DNA of 64,000 bases from Bdellovibrionales bacterium. GTDB lineage: Bacteria > Bdellovibrionota > Bdellovibrionia > Bdellovibrionales > UBA1609. Position numbers and translations under genes: made by a program. The notes below the pieces were generated by a model. That model had not been told where the DNA came from. It did not search any database and was given only the letters and a program-made list of their open reading frames with translations. The stretch is taken from positions 248,001 through 312,000 of the forward strand of contig DAIDIG010000003.1 of NCBI GenBank assembly GCA_027459485.1, read 5' to 3'. Of this stretch, positions 34,982 to 44,919 are shown piece after piece. Every line of letters begins with the position of its first letter. The first letter of the stretch is position 1.

Positions 34982-35916
34982 ATGGGCGCTCCTACGGTGC
35001 GTGAAGTAATCCGGCGCAATATCCAGCGAGCTCCGCCGAGAACGATAAAAGTAATTACAAATAAAATAAGCCCGAGCTCAATTAACGAGGATGTGTACAT
35101 CGGCCCAACGGCTTCGGTGAATTCATTGGCAAGCGTCGACGAAATGGTCGCGCCAGGCATAAATAATGCGTGTGTGAGTTCGTGCGCATTGCCGATCACA
35201 AAGGTCACGGCCATCGTCTCACCAAGCGCTCGGCCCAGGCCAAGAAATATGCCGCCGATCACGCCCGACCGCGATTGGGGTAAAACAATGCGCGAGGTGA
35301 CTTCCCATGTCGTGGCGCCCATACCGTAAGCCGATTCTTTCATCATCGGTGGTACCAACGCGAACACGTCGCGCATCACAGCGCTGATAAACGGGATGAT
35401 CATGATGGCCAAAATAAAACCAGCGGTGAAAACGCCGATGCCGATAGGGGCACCTTGAAACCAGCCGCCGATCACCGGCCAGCTCCCCACATGGGCGATG
35501 AGCCATGGTTCGAAGTGAGCAGCGAAATAGGGCGCAAAAATAAAAAGCCCCCACATGCCAAAGATGATGCTCGGGATCGCCGCTAGGAGATCAATTGCAA
35601 CACCGAGTGGACCACGCAAAAATCCCGGTGCGAGCTCCGTTAAAAAAAGTGCGATGCCAAAGCTCACAGGCACCGCAATTATTAGCGCGATTGCCGAGGT
35701 GACGAGCGTGCCGTATATCGGGACGAGCGCGCCGAAATTCTGCGCGACGGGGTCCCATGTCGCCGAGGTTAAAAAACCGGCGCCGAAATGTTGAAGCGAG
35801 AGACGACACCCCATCCAAAGAACGAATAAAATCGCGACAAGCGTAATCGGGACAACCCAAGCGGCCAACCAAGCGGCGCGCTCAAACATAGCATCGAGTA
35901 ACACTCCGGGCCGCAA
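34978..35916 (-). CDS. pstC: phosphate ABC transporter permease PstC
   Basis: A six-helix permease with PstC segments IPSIIFGMWGLFIFAPYF, SAYGMGATTWEVTSRIVLP and GRALGETMAVTFVIGN. The start is uncertain. TTG 35916, five bases after GAGGGG, gives 312 residues and fits the family and this genome's TTG habit. ATG 35889 and TTG 35970 are alternatives. It lies just after pstS. Confidence 0.92.
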   Translation of the reverse strand: MRPGVLLDAMFERAAWLAAWVVPITLVAILFVLWMGCRLSLQHFGAGFLTSATWDPVAQNFGALVPIYGTLVTSAIALIIAVPVSFGIALFLTELAPGFLRGPLGVAIDLLAAIPSIIFGMWGLFIFAPYFAAHFEPWLIAHVGSWPVIGGWFQGAPIGIGVFTAGFILAIMIIPFISAVMRDVFALVPPMMKESAYGMGATTWEVTSRIVLPQSRSGVIGGIFLGLGRALGETMAVTFVIGNAHELTHALFMPGATISSTLANEFTEAVGPMYTSSLIELGLILFVITFIVLGGARWILRRITSRTVGAPI

Positions 35917-35971
35917 TTCGGCCCCTCGACTGCGAAGTTTGTCTGATTGAACCGCTGTTGACGCGAGCAAA

Positions 35972-37030
35972 TTAAAGTCCGATCTCAAGCGGCGCACCGT
36001 TTTGCATCTTGAGCGCCGTTTGCCATGTGTGAACGATTTCACCAACCGCTTTTTTCGGGATTGGGACATAATCCAGTTTTTCAGCCGCGCCAACACCGCT
36101 GGTGTAAGCCCAATGTAAGAAGTGTAAAACTTCGCGCGTTTGCGCCGGGTTGGCTTGCGTCTTTTGCATCAAAATAAAAGTGGAACCGGCAATCGGCCAG
36201 CTCGCACGCCCGGGGGCATCGGTCAAAATCAAATGATAGTCTTTGGCCTTGCCCCACTCGGCACCGGCCGCGGCGGCTCGAAAAGACTTCATCGTCGGTT
36301 CTACAAATTTACCGGCACGATTTTTAACCTGCGCGTAAATCATTTTATTTTGTTGGGCGTAAGCGTATTCAACGTACCCGATCGAACCGTCGATTTGTTT
36401 CACGTACGAGGCAACGCCCTCGTTGCCTTTGCCACCCACCCCAACAGGCCAGTTGACGGCGGTTCCCTCACCCACACGCGTCTTCCAATCCGCGCTTTCT
36501 TTCGACAAGTAATCCGTCCAAATAAACGTCGTGCCCGAACCGTCGGCGCGGTGAACCACCATGATCGCTTGGTTCGGCAACTTCACTCCCCGATTGAGCT
36601 TCGCGATTTGCGGGTCATTCCATTTTGTGATTTTGCCCAAATACATCTCGGCAAGAAGAGAACCTGTGAGCTTGAGTTGGCCGGGCTTCACACCGGCCAA
36701 GTGCACGACCGGGACCGTCGCACCGCTGATGATCGGAAATTGCACCAGATTGTTTTTCACCAGATCGGCATGCTCGAGCGGCATATCCGACGCGCCGAAG
36801 TCGACGGTTTTAGATTCGATTTGATGGATGCCTCCGCCTGAGCCGATCGATTGATAATTGATTTGGTCGCCCGTGATCTTTTGGTAAGTGGCCGCCCACT
36901 TCGCAAGGACGGGGTAGACAAAAGTCGAGCCAGCGCCGGTGATGGTTGTCGCCCGACCCTTAAGCGAGACAATCATTGCTAAGACAGAAATTGAGAGCGT
37001 GACAACTGCGGATCGAGTGTTGTTTTTCAA
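35972..37030 (-). CDS. pstS: phosphate-binding periplasmic protein PstS
   Basis: A 352-residue periplasmic receptor with signal peptide (cleavage near RAT-TIT). Phosphate-binding motifs are visible: TGAGSTFVYPVL, SVDFGASD-like TVDFGASDMPL and RADGSGTTFIW. It starts at TTG 37030, seven bases after GGAGG. First gene of pstSCAB; phoU does not follow. Confidence 0.94.
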   Translation of the reverse strand: MKNNTRSAVVTLSISVLAMIVSLKGRATTITGAGSTFVYPVLAKWAATYQKITGDQINYQSIGSGGGIHQIESKTVDFGASDMPLEHADLVKNNLVQFPIISGATVPVVHLAGVKPGQLKLTGSLLAEMYLGKITKWNDPQIAKLNRGVKLPNQAIMVVHRADGSGTTFIWTDYLSKESADWKTRVGEGTAVNWPVGVGGKGNEGVASYVKQIDGSIGYVEYAYAQQNKMIYAQVKNRAGKFVEPTMKSFRAAAAGAEWGKAKDYHLILTDAPGRASWPIAGSTFILMQKTQANPAQTREVLHFLHWAYTSGVGAAEKLDYVPIPKKAVGEIVHTWQTALKMQNGAPLEIGL

Positions 37031-37160
37031 AGCCGAACCTCCGGGTTATACCTTACCTATAGGGTCTGCCGGGCGCCGTTTCAAATCCCAACATTCGTTC
37101 AAATACAATCCTATTGGAGTAAACTGCAGGCTTAACTATAAGGGGCGGCAAGGAAATCAT

Positions 37161-37181
37161 GATGACAATTTTTGTTAACAG
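37161..37181 (-). promoter_or_regulatory. Pho-box-like half-sites upstream of pstS
   Basis: The minus strand reads CTGTTAAC-AAAAA-TTGTCATC about 130 bases before pstS. Both halves resemble the CTGTCAT half-site of PhoB boxes, but the spacing is 13 instead of 11 bases. Weak evidence for phosphate control. Confidence 0.3.
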
Positions 37182-37255
37182 CCATGCAAAACATACGCGT
37201 GGCTTTAGCTTGGTGGTTGCCCAATGATTTTTCTCAGTTATTTCAAGCCGAGCGC

Positions 37256-39130
37256 TCACCGATAGAATCGCCCGAACTCGCGAAGCGCCGTCACAATTTC
37301 GGGCATGTTGAGTTGCGGATGATCGATCGGACGGTAGTGTTGATCGACGACCTCGTAATCGCCATTGGGTTTCAACAAGATAATCTGATTTTGTTTTGAA
37401 ATCGCATAATCGTATTCGCGATCCATCAGTACCCACGGTATCACCGTTTTACCGAACAGATCGTGCCCGCTCGAGTATTCTTTCGTGGGAGTGGTGCACC
37501 CCAAGACGTGTTTCACAAATGTCGGCGCGAGATCGAAGTGTTCCGTCCGCCGGGTGATTTGAGAAGGCGCACGGCCCGGCCAGTAAACCACCATCGGCAC
37601 GTGCGTTTGCGCCGGCGAATAATTCGAATTGTGCCCCCAATAGTTTAAGTGGTTATCGTTAAATTCTTGCCCGTGGTCGGACGAAATCAAAATCACTGTA
37701 TTATCGAGCATACGAAGCGCGCGCATGCGATCGAGCACCTGCCCGATCATGCCGTCGACAAATAGCGCGGCATTTTGATAACTGTTGCGGACCGGCGTCG
37801 GGTCGGCGTCGTTATTGAGAAGCATATAGTTTTTTGACGCCCAATCCGGCATGAATTTCTTTTTAAACCCCGGCGGCACGCTATAACCGTGGCAAGAATC
37901 GTAAAACATAAAACCAAAAAATGGCTTTTTAGACGTGGATACGTGCGCTGAGCCTTGTGCATTCGCCCCCGCTTGCTGATTTAAAAACTGAAGCATGTCG
38001 GTCGTGATTTCACGGTCGCGATTGTAATCGCGTTGCGCCTTCGAAATGAGTCGCAAATTCGGAATGTCGAGAAAAACCGTTTGGTCGAATTCGGGCTTGG
38101 TCAGAGGTGCGCTGCCATAAATGCCGAAATTGTAACCGTCGCGCGCGAACTGCTCCATCATCACGGGCCGCACGTGTTCGTTCATCGCCACGCGAAAGTA
38201 CGTGCCCGGGATGCCGTAAAACATCGAGAACAAACCATAACGAGTGGTGTTGCTGTTACTGTAATGGTTGAGAAAGACATTCGACTCCTGGCTCAGCTTG
38301 TAGACGTTCGGCATGATGTTCGCGTCGATCATATCTGAGCGAAGCGCATCCACTAGAATCCACATCACGTTGAGCGGTTTTTTCGGCGGAGTACATTGCA
38401 GCGGGGCGAGCGGATAATGAAACGAACTATTTTCGTCAGGCACTCGCATTTCTTGACGCTTTCGATACTCCGCCACGTTGAGCAAATGGTGCTGTGCCAG
38501 AAAATCCTGTGCCTCAGCGGGCACTGAAAACGGTAAGACCGAATCGATGCGAGTAATAGGAGAATAAAACATCGCGCTCGCGTAGATGTGAATCACATGC
38601 ATGGCAATGAGCGAGAAAAAGTAAAACCCGGCGAGAGCGCGGCCCCACTTGCGCTTTTCGATGAGCGGCACTTTGCGATCGATCCACCGCGCGGCCGCAT
38701 ATTCGCCGCCCAACAACGCCAAAAATACGGCCCCTAACGTGAGCCAGCTTTGCCAAGAAAAATAAATAATCTGCCCATGGCCGTGCAGCAGCAGATCCAG
38801 TACCATCCCGTTGATGTGAAAGCGGTATTGGCCGTAAACGAACGTGTCGATGAAATAGATAAGAACAACAAACGTCAAAAGAATCGCCGCGACCCCGCGA
38901 TGCCAGTCAACTTTTGAAAGCAGCCACAGTGGTAACAAAAACACCGAAAGAAGAAGAAAGGTCAAAGCCGCGAGATGGCCGTTCCAGTAAAAGAAAACGA
39001 AAAGCCACGCCCAAGGGCTGGCAGGAATCAAATGCGCCTGCACCAGATAAAGCGAGCCGATGAGCTCGGCGAGCCAAAGATTAAAAACGCCGTACCAAAA
39101 AAGCCACGGCCAAAATTTCGTACGAGACAT
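37256..39130 (-). CDS. YejM/PbgA-like membrane sulfatase
   Basis: The 624-residue protein has five N-terminal membrane helices (DUF3413-like, residues 5-190) and a periplasmic sulfatase-fold domain (VMWILVDALRSDM at about 255, ISSDHGQEFND at about 500). Thr within NTTRYGLFSMFYG stands where LTA synthases have their nucleophile. In E. coli the related YejM controls LPS synthesis through LapB rather than acting as an enzyme. Whether this one is catalytic is open. Divergent from the hydrolase gene at 39213. Confidence 0.87.
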   Translation of the reverse strand: MSRTKFWPWLFWYGVFNLWLAELIGSLYLVQAHLIPASPWAWLFVFFYWNGHLAALTFLLLSVFLLPLWLLSKVDWHRGVAAILLTFVVLIYFIDTFVYGQYRFHINGMVLDLLLHGHGQIIYFSWQSWLTLGAVFLALLGGEYAAARWIDRKVPLIEKRKWGRALAGFYFFSLIAMHVIHIYASAMFYSPITRIDSVLPFSVPAEAQDFLAQHHLLNVAEYRKRQEMRVPDENSSFHYPLAPLQCTPPKKPLNVMWILVDALRSDMIDANIMPNVYKLSQESNVFLNHYSNSNTTRYGLFSMFYGIPGTYFRVAMNEHVRPVMMEQFARDGYNFGIYGSAPLTKPEFDQTVFLDIPNLRLISKAQRDYNRDREITTDMLQFLNQQAGANAQGSAHVSTSKKPFFGFMFYDSCHGYSVPPGFKKKFMPDWASKNYMLLNNDADPTPVRNSYQNAALFVDGMIGQVLDRMRALRMLDNTVILISSDHGQEFNDNHLNYWGHNSNYSPAQTHVPMVVYWPGRAPSQITRRTEHFDLAPTFVKHVLGCTTPTKEYSSGHDLFGKTVIPWVLMDREYDYAISKQNQIILLKPNGDYEVVDQHYRPIDHPQLNMPEIVTALREFGRFYR

Positions 39131-39212
39131 GATTTTTCATATACCCGACCAAACGACAGGCAGGGAAGCCCGTTTTTGCCAAATAGCAAAAACTGTTCGT
39201 ACAATTGAAACA

Positions 39213-40190
39213 ATGAGCTTACACGTGCATCTGTGGGGAATTCGAGGGTCGCTCCCAAGTCCGCTCACACCCGCTACAATCGAGGAGAAAATCGGATCGG
39301 CTATCCGAGCTTACGAAAAAGATCGCGCGTACATCAAAGATATTGCCACGTTTGTCAAAGGCCTACCGCAGACCATCGGCGCCGGGTACGGCGGCCATAC
39401 ATCTTGCATTGAAGTCCAAACGCCGAAATCGCGCATGATCGTCGATGGCGGCAGCGGCATTCGCGTGCTCGGCGAAAAGTTGATGCTTGAGGCGTGCGGA
39501 GCCGGGCGCGGCGTCGTTCACATTTTGATGACGCATTTTCACTGGGATCACCTGATCGGACTGCCGTTTTTCACGCCGATTTTCGTGCCTGGCAATCAAA
39601 TTCATTTTCACGCCGTGCAGCCCGAACTCGAAGAAAATATTCGCCGCGTTTTTTGTAAGCCGAACTTCCCCGTCGCGTTTGAAAACTTGCCGGCAAAAAT
39701 CCAATTTCATCGTTTGAAGCCGCGCGAGCCGCATGTCTTTGCCGATCTGACGATCACACCTTACCAACTGGATCACCCGGACCCGTGTTGGGGCTATCGC
39801 TTCGAGCATGACGGCAAAGTGTTTTCACATTGCGTGGACACCGAATGTCTACGCGTGACACGCGAAGCGCTGGGGCCGGATCTCCCGCTTTATCAAAATG
39901 TCGATTTGATGACGTTTGATGCACAGTACACATTCTTAGAGGCATCCGAGCGAGTGAACTGGGGTCACGCATCAGGGCCGATCGGGATTGATCTGGCTCT
40001 ACGCGAAAAGGTGAAAAAGATTTTATTCATTCACCACGATCCGGGCGCCAATGATTCAAAAGTGATCGATGCCGAGCGACAGACCCGTGAATATTACGAC
40101 TCCGTACTCGCCGCTGCCCGTGCCAAAGGCGAATCGATCACTCCCCTCGACTGGCAATTTGCTCGCGAGGGGATGAGTTTTACCGTTTAA
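39213..40190 (+). CDS. metallo-beta-lactamase-fold hydrolase
   Basis: A 325-residue soluble protein with the metal motif LMTHFHWDHLIGLP, upstream DGGSGIRVLG, and later His/Asp ligands (LDHPDPCWGYRF, FIHHDPG). The order and the CIEVQTPKSRMIVDGG segment recall phnP/cAMP phosphodiesterase-type members. ATG 39213 opens directly with the conserved WGIRGSLPSP strand; upstream in-frame codons are not family-like. Substrate unknown. Confidence 0.85.
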   Translation: MSLHVHLWGIRGSLPSPLTPATIEEKIGSAIRAYEKDRAYIKDIATFVKGLPQTIGAGYGGHTSCIEVQTPKSRMIVDGGSGIRVLGEKLMLEACGAGRGVVHILMTHFHWDHLIGLPFFTPIFVPGNQIHFHAVQPELEENIRRVFCKPNFPVAFENLPAKIQFHRLKPREPHVFADLTITPYQLDHPDPCWGYRFEHDGKVFSHCVDTECLRVTREALGPDLPLYQNVDLMTFDAQYTFLEASERVNWGHASGPIGIDLALREKVKKILFIHHDPGANDSKVIDAERQTREYYDSVLAAARAKGESITPLDWQFAREGMSFTV

Positions 40191-40196
40191 ACGATT

Positions 40197-41060
40197 CTAT
40201 TTTTTGGACAGTTCGCAGTGCGTGCGCCAAACACGTTCAATCTGGTCGATGAGCTCGGGCATTTCGCGAAGTGGGATCGAGGTTGGCCCGTCGCAAAGAG
40301 CTTCGTCGGGATTGGGATGGGTTTCGACAAAAATGCCATCGACTCCGACGGCCATTGCGGCACGCGCGAGAGCCGGAGCCATTTTTCTGCGACCGCCGCT
40401 TTTACCCTGAAGAGCACCGGGCATCTGCGTTGAATGCGTGATATCCATGATGACGGGTTGGCCGGTTTCGCGCATTTCTACAAGACCTGTCATATCATTA
40501 ATCAACCGGTGATACCCAAACGTCGTACCGCGTTCGCACAGTAAGACTTTACGATTTCCAGCCGATGCTGCTTTTTTAACGATCGACGCCATGTCTTCGG
40601 GAGCGAGAAACTGCCCCTTTTTAAGGTGCATGACTTTACCGGTTTTTGCGACTTCTATGACAAGGTCCGTTTGCCGGCTGAGAAACGCCGGAATTTGCAA
40701 GACGTCGGCCACTTCGGCAACGGCTTCGACTTGAATTGTCTCATGGACATCAGTCAGTATCGGACAACCGACTTTGCTCTTAATGCGCCCGAACGACTCC
40801 AGAGCCTTTCGCATTCCAGGCCCGCGAAAACTTTCGACGCTTTGTCGATTCGCCTTATCGAACGAACACTTAAGAATCCACGGCACGCCCTTTTCAGCCG
40901 TGAGCCGCTTGAGTTCCTGCGCGACTTCGATGACCATTCCCTCATCTTCGATGATGTCGGGACCGGCGAATAACACCCAATTTTTACCGTCGCCCCACGT
41001 GTAAGAGCGACCTTGAAAATTCAATGTGACAGGTTCAGCGAGTGGTTTGAAATCAGTCAT
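40197..41060 (-). CDS. kdsA: 3-deoxy-D-manno-octulosonate-8-phosphate synthase
   Basis: A 287-residue enzyme that joins phosphoenolpyruvate and arabinose-5-phosphate into Kdo-8-phosphate for LPS. Conserved loops: LKCSFDKANRQS, GPGM, TDVHE, CERGTTFGYHRLINDM and THSTQMPG. The start at 41060 lies only 15 bases from the divergent kdsC start and has no clear ribosome site. An upstream ATG at 41096 would overlap kdsC. Confidence 0.95.
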   Translation of the reverse strand: MTDFKPLAEPVTLNFQGRSYTWGDGKNWVLFAGPDIIEDEGMVIEVAQELKRLTAEKGVPWILKCSFDKANRQSVESFRGPGMRKALESFGRIKSKVGCPILTDVHETIQVEAVAEVADVLQIPAFLSRQTDLVIEVAKTGKVMHLKKGQFLAPEDMASIVKKAASAGNRKVLLCERGTTFGYHRLINDMTGLVEMRETGQPVIMDITHSTQMPGALQGKSGGRRKMAPALARAAMAVGVDGIFVETHPNPDEALCDGPTSIPLREMPELIDQIERVWRTHCELSKK

Positions 41061-41075
41061 AATTTGCACTATGTT

Positions 41076-41690
41076 ATGACCATGACCCAACAACAAGTCA
41101 AACGATTGCGCAAGATCAAATGTCTCGCATTCGATGTCGATGGCGTTTTAACAGATGGCGGAGTTTACTTTGGCGGGGCGATCAATGGCCCGACGAACAG
41201 CACATCGATTGATCAAGTGCGCAATGATTGGCGACGTGTATTCAATATCCGCGACGGTTTAGGGATTATTTTACTCCACGAGCAGGGCTATCAAACAGCA
41301 TTCATCACGTTGAGTCGCGCGATGGATATCCGACTGCGTGCCGAAAATTTGAAAATTCGACATTTTTTTGATTTCGCCCGCGACAAGGGCGCATGTTTCG
41401 ATGAGCTACTGCAGCGGAGCGGATTGAAAGCCGACGAAATAGCATTTATCGGCGATGACGTGATCGATTTGCCGGTATTTAAAAAATGCGGGCTGGCGGC
41501 AGCTCCAGCGGATGCGCACCCCACGGTATTGAAAGCGGCTCACGTCGTCACAAAATCTCGTGGAGGCCACGGCGCGGCTCGTGAAATGTGCGACTTGGTG
41601 CTCCGTTACGGCGCATTTGCGGAGCGGGCAAACCGCGTTACGGCCGAATCGAAAATGAATTCGAACTCATCTATCGCTTTGACTAAATGA
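41076..41690 (+). CDS. kdsC: 3-deoxy-D-manno-octulosonate-8-phosphate phosphatase
   Basis: A 204-residue C0-type HAD phosphatase removing phosphate from Kdo-8-phosphate. Motif I AFDVDGVLTDGGVYF, the ITLSRAM variant of motif II (Thr/Ser region) and motif IV GDDVIDLPVF are present; KSRGGHGAARE matches the family C-terminus. It is divergent from kdsA, completing the pathway step. The start could be ATG 41076 or 41082. Confidence 0.93.
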   Translation: MTMTQQQVKRLRKIKCLAFDVDGVLTDGGVYFGGAINGPTNSTSIDQVRNDWRRVFNIRDGLGIILLHEQGYQTAFITLSRAMDIRLRAENLKIRHFFDFARDKGACFDELLQRSGLKADEIAFIGDDVIDLPVFKKCGLAAAPADAHPTVLKAAHVVTKSRGGHGAAREMCDLVLRYGAFAERANRVTAESKMNSNSSIALTK

Positions 41691-41777
41691 CCCGCGTTCG
41701 GCGCGCAGCCGATCGCGTCGCAGTACTGGCCGCTTCGACGAAAGAAAAATAAAACAGCTGCCTGTGAGGCGCAAATC

Positions 41778-42851
41778 ATGACAAATACGACAATCGAAAA
41801 AAGACTGTTCGCAAAACCGCTTCTCGGTCTCTGCTTTTTACGAAGCCTCCACTATTTTTTAGAATACCAAATTATGCAAACTCTGAGCGCGATTTACACG
41901 CAATCGCCGCGGATCTCAGCTCGCTTCACTCCTGAAAGCTGGTCACTACTCGCCACAGAGCTTCGCGCATTATTTGAAACCGACGTGCTCAACGTATTGA
42001 ATAGCCGCTTACCTGCGCGCATTTTATGGACAGAATCCCCTCTCTCGCATCTTAAGCGCGTGCCGAAAATCGTATTCGATGGAATACTCCTCAGTAGAAG
42101 GCGAAAAAGACGAAAGTCTCGAGATTTCAGTGATGACGCGCATTCGCGACTCGATGGCTTACCCGATTATTATCGTTGCAACTTCCATTTTCAAACGGAC
42201 GGTTATTTGAGCGAGCATAGTGCCGAGCTGTATGATCATCAGGTCGAGCTACTATTCGCTGGTGCCGCCGATGCTATGAGACGCATTGTTTTGCCTGAAG
42301 TCGTACAATTATTTGACGAGCGGGGCGCTGATAGCTTGTCAGCTTCTTCGCCGGCGCCCTTTGCAATTTTAGAACTGGGCTGCGGGACGGGCTCAATGAC
42401 AAAAAACGTTCGACTGGCGTTTTCCTCAGCTGAAATAGTCGCAACGGACCTCAGTGAGCCCTACCTAAAAAAGGCGCGTCGTCGATTAAAGGGCGTGCGG
42501 TTTGTTGAGGCCGATGCGGCGAAATTACCATTTAAGGATGAGGCTTATGATCTCGTGTTTTCAGTATTCATGTTTCATGAGTTGCCGCGCGAAGTGAGAA
42601 ATCAGGTTATTCAAGAAGTGAAGCGAGTATTAAAACCGGGCGGGATCTTTTTCTACGTGGACTCTCTGCAGTTGGATGACAGGCCGAATTTTAATCATAT
42701 CTTGAGAAACTTTCCGCGCGATTTTCACGAGCCGTACTATTTGAATTACATCGAATCGCCGATGCGCGATCTGATCGAGCCCGCCGGATTTCGCACGCTC
42801 ACAACTCGCTTCGGATTTTTGGCCAAAGGCGAAGTATTTAAGAAAATTTAG
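41778..42851 (+). CDS. class I SAM-dependent methyltransferase
   Basis: The 357-residue protein has a C-terminal Rossmann methyltransferase with the SAM loop ILELGCGTGSM (about residue 197), VATDLSEPYLKKA and FSVFMFHELP. The N-terminal 150 residues are helical and may recognise the substrate or a partner. Follows kdsC after 87 bases. The 3' end overlaps convergent msrA by four bases. Substrate unknown. Confidence 0.85.
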   Translation: MTNTTIEKRLFAKPLLGLCFLRSLHYFLEYQIMQTLSAIYTQSPRISARFTPESWSLLATELRALFETDVLNVLNSRLPARILWTESPLSHLKRVPKIVFDGILLSRRRKRRKSRDFSDDAHSRLDGLPDYYRCNFHFQTDGYLSEHSAELYDHQVELLFAGAADAMRRIVLPEVVQLFDERGADSLSASSPAPFAILELGCGTGSMTKNVRLAFSSAEIVATDLSEPYLKKARRRLKGVRFVEADAAKLPFKDEAYDLVFSVFMFHELPREVRNQVIQEVKRVLKPGGIFFYVDSLQLDDRPNFNHILRNFPRDFHEPYYLNYIESPMRDLIEPAGFRTLTTRFGFLAKGEVFKKI

Positions 42852-43336
42852 CGATCACGCAAAATATGGCAAACGGCACCGCCGGTTTGATCGAAATATT
42901 TTTGATGGTAGCCTTCCGCCTCGAAGAATTCAGATACCGGTTCAATAACCGTCACGGCTTTGCGCTTGAATACGCCCGAAGCATCAAAGCGCGCCTTCGA
43001 AAATTCGGCTTCATCTCGCTGTAAAGGCGAATGGTAAAAAATGGCGGAGCGGTATTGCGTCCCGACGTCAGGCCCTTGCCTGTTCAATTGTGTCGGGTCA
43101 TGCAAACGCCAAAAAAAAGCGAGAAGCTCGCTATAGCTCACGCGCTCAGAATCGAATTCAACTTCGACTGCTTCAGCATGACCAGTTTCACCTGTTTTAA
43201 CTTGATTGTAAGTTGGGTTTTTCGTTCGCCCGCCGACGTAGCCAACGCGGGTGCGTGTGACTCCGGGGATACGGTCGAGGATGTGCTGAACGCCCCAGAA
43301 ACAGCCGGCGGCGAATGTGGCTTTTTCAATCTTCAT
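42848..43336 (-). CDS. msrA: peptide methionine-S-sulfoxide reductase MsrA
   Basis: A 162-residue enzyme with the catalytic Cys in [10 protein letters not shown] (residue 12), [16 protein letters not shown] and YHQKYF. It reduces the S form of methionine sulfoxide. No signal peptide is visible, whereas msrB upstream has one. It overlaps msrB by four bases. Confidence 0.95.
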   Translation of the reverse strand: MKIEKATFAAGCFWGVQHILDRIPGVTRTRVGYVGGRTKNPTYNQVKTGETGHAEAVEVEFDSERVSYSELLAFFWRLHDPTQLNRQGPDVGTQYRSAIFYHSPLQRDEAEFSKARFDASGVFKRKAVTVIEPVSEFFEAEGYHQKYFDQTGGAVCHILRDR

Positions 43337-43878
43337 TTCGGCGCACTAGCGTGAGATGTACCCGAATGATCAAACAATTTTAAGTATTCGCCGTAGCCTT
43401 CTTTTTTGAGATCTTCTTTCGGTATAAAACGCAGCGACGCCGAGTTGATGCAATAGCGCATACCGGTAGGCTGCGGGCCATCGTTAAAGACGTGGCCTAA
43501 GTGCGATCCGCTCGCGCTAGCGTGAACTTCGGTTCGCGTGATGAACAACCGGCGATCTTTGCGAGTGCCGACAAACTTTTTGTCAATGGGTTTGGTAAAA
43601 CTCGGCCAGCCCGTCCCGGAGTCGTATTTGTCCGTCGAACTAAACAGCGGCTCACCACTTACTACATCGACGTATATGCCTTCGCGGTGGTTATCCCAAT
43701 ACGCATTTTTAAACGGCGCTTCGGTGTCTTCTTTCTGAGTGATATTAAATTGTTCGGGGGTCAGCTCTTTTTTAAGTTCCTCTTCAGACGGCTTTTTATA
43801 GTTTTTCTCATTCCAAGCCATGGCTATCGACCCTCTCAAAACAGAAGCAGTTAACATTAAAATGGCAAGTTTTCTCAT
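43333..43878 (-). CDS. msrB: exported peptide methionine-R-sulfoxide reductase MsrB
   Basis: A 181-residue protein with a signal peptide (cleavage near AMA-WN) and the MsrB core: [17 protein letters not shown] and the catalytic Cys in [11 protein letters not shown]. The two CxxC zinc motifs usual in one subclass are replaced (VVSGEPLF), so this is the zinc-free form. Works on the R isomer, probably in the periplasm. Operon with msrA. Confidence 0.94.
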   Translation of the reverse strand: MRKLAILMLTASVLRGSIAMAWNEKNYKKPSEEELKKELTPEQFNITQKEDTEAPFKNAYWDNHREGIYVDVVSGEPLFSSTDKYDSGTGWPSFTKPIDKKFVGTRKDRRLFITRTEVHASASGSHLGHVFNDGPQPTGMRYCINSASLRFIPKEDLKKEGYGEYLKLFDHSGTSHASAPK

Positions 43879-43940
43879 AGACTCTAGTTTTACACTAGGG
43901 TGTACGATGACTTCAAGTTCTGGCTGTCTTACTTGCCGGA

Positions 43941-44846
43941 TTAGGGAATCTGAATTCGACGAACAAAGGCGCCTTTCAGCACTTCATTTTGATTGGCCTG
44001 ATAGGCCAATGCCAGTTTTTTCGTTGAGAAGCGGCCGACCAGCACCCGATGCCATTTCTTACCATTGACCACTGCGGCCCGCTGTTCGACGTCTACGCCC
44101 TTTAATCCCATTTTGGTAATCTTCGCATCAGCCAACGACTTTGTCGGGAATGCGCCAACTTGTAGCGCGTAATAATGATCCTTTTTTAGCGTGGGCGCGC
44201 TCGCCGACGCTGCCGTCGCCCCAATCGCCACTGCCGTCGGCGTGACAGTTGCGGATTTCTGCGCAGTCGGGGTGGCCATCGCTAAAGCTTGGTGCACGCG
44301 ATGAGCGAATTTCTTATGAAGTGGAATTAGTTTAATTTTTGGCGCTTCCGGCGAATTTGCATTCGTTTCGATTTCGGGAACTGATTCGCCCGCAGCCGCT
44401 GGAATATCAGTCGCCGATGGCTCGCGATCGTACGATTCGTCAGCGCTTGGTCGCTGCAAAAGCGAAACGACGACGGCAAAAGGTTCATTATACTTTTGCG
44501 AAAGTTTCTCTTGCAGCTCTTTGGCCTCAGCTTTTTTGGTGAATTTACCTACGGCAACCTTGTACCAAACTTCACCTCGAACGAACGTCGGGTAATATCG
44601 AACGTCGCTCAATTTTTCAGAGCGAAGTTCATCAGCGTGACTGATGGCATCCCCCTCATTCAGATACGAGGCGACCTGTACCGTGTACGGATATTTCTTT
44701 ATCTCGTCCGCGCTCATATGTCCGCGATCAGAATCCGCCTGAGCAATCATATAAGAGTGCATCAGCTCGTCGATAGCTGAACTGGCGTGCGCCGACCAAT
44801 AGCTGGGTGTGCAAAGAATTATAAAGACGATCAGAAGTTTTTTCAT
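43941..44846 (-). CDS. exported protein with two SPOR domains
   Basis: The 301-residue protein has a signal peptide (to about residue 22) and two SPOR repeats: [16 protein letters not shown] at about 53 and [16 protein letters not shown] at about 222, with a Thr/Ala/Pro-rich linker. SPOR domains bind denuded peptidoglycan at division septa, so a periplasmic role in cell-wall remodelling is likely. No catalytic domain. Confidence 0.85.
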   Translation of the reverse strand: MKKLLIVFIILCTPSYWSAHASSAIDELMHSYMIAQADSDRGHMSADEIKKYPYTVQVASYLNEGDAISHADELRSEKLSDVRYYPTFVRGEVWYKVAVGKFTKKAEAKELQEKLSQKYNEPFAVVVSLLQRPSADESYDREPSATDIPAAAGESVPEIETNANSPEAPKIKLIPLHKKFAHRVHQALAMATPTAQKSATVTPTAVAIGATAASASAPTLKKDHYYALQVGAFPTKSLADAKITKMGLKGVDVEQRAAVVNGKKWHRVLVGRFSTKKLALAYQANQNEVLKGAFVRRIQIP

Positions 44847-44919
44847 TTGGGAGCTCCTGCAATAGGCATCCAGACGTCCCTATCGGCTGGAACTCCCGCA
44901 AAATAAACTGGACGAAAGG

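Noticed and set aside
37172-37399. 75-codon plus-strand frame between pstS and the sulfatase gene
   Set aside because: Most of it is the antisense of the sulfatase C-terminus; the remainder has no coding signal.
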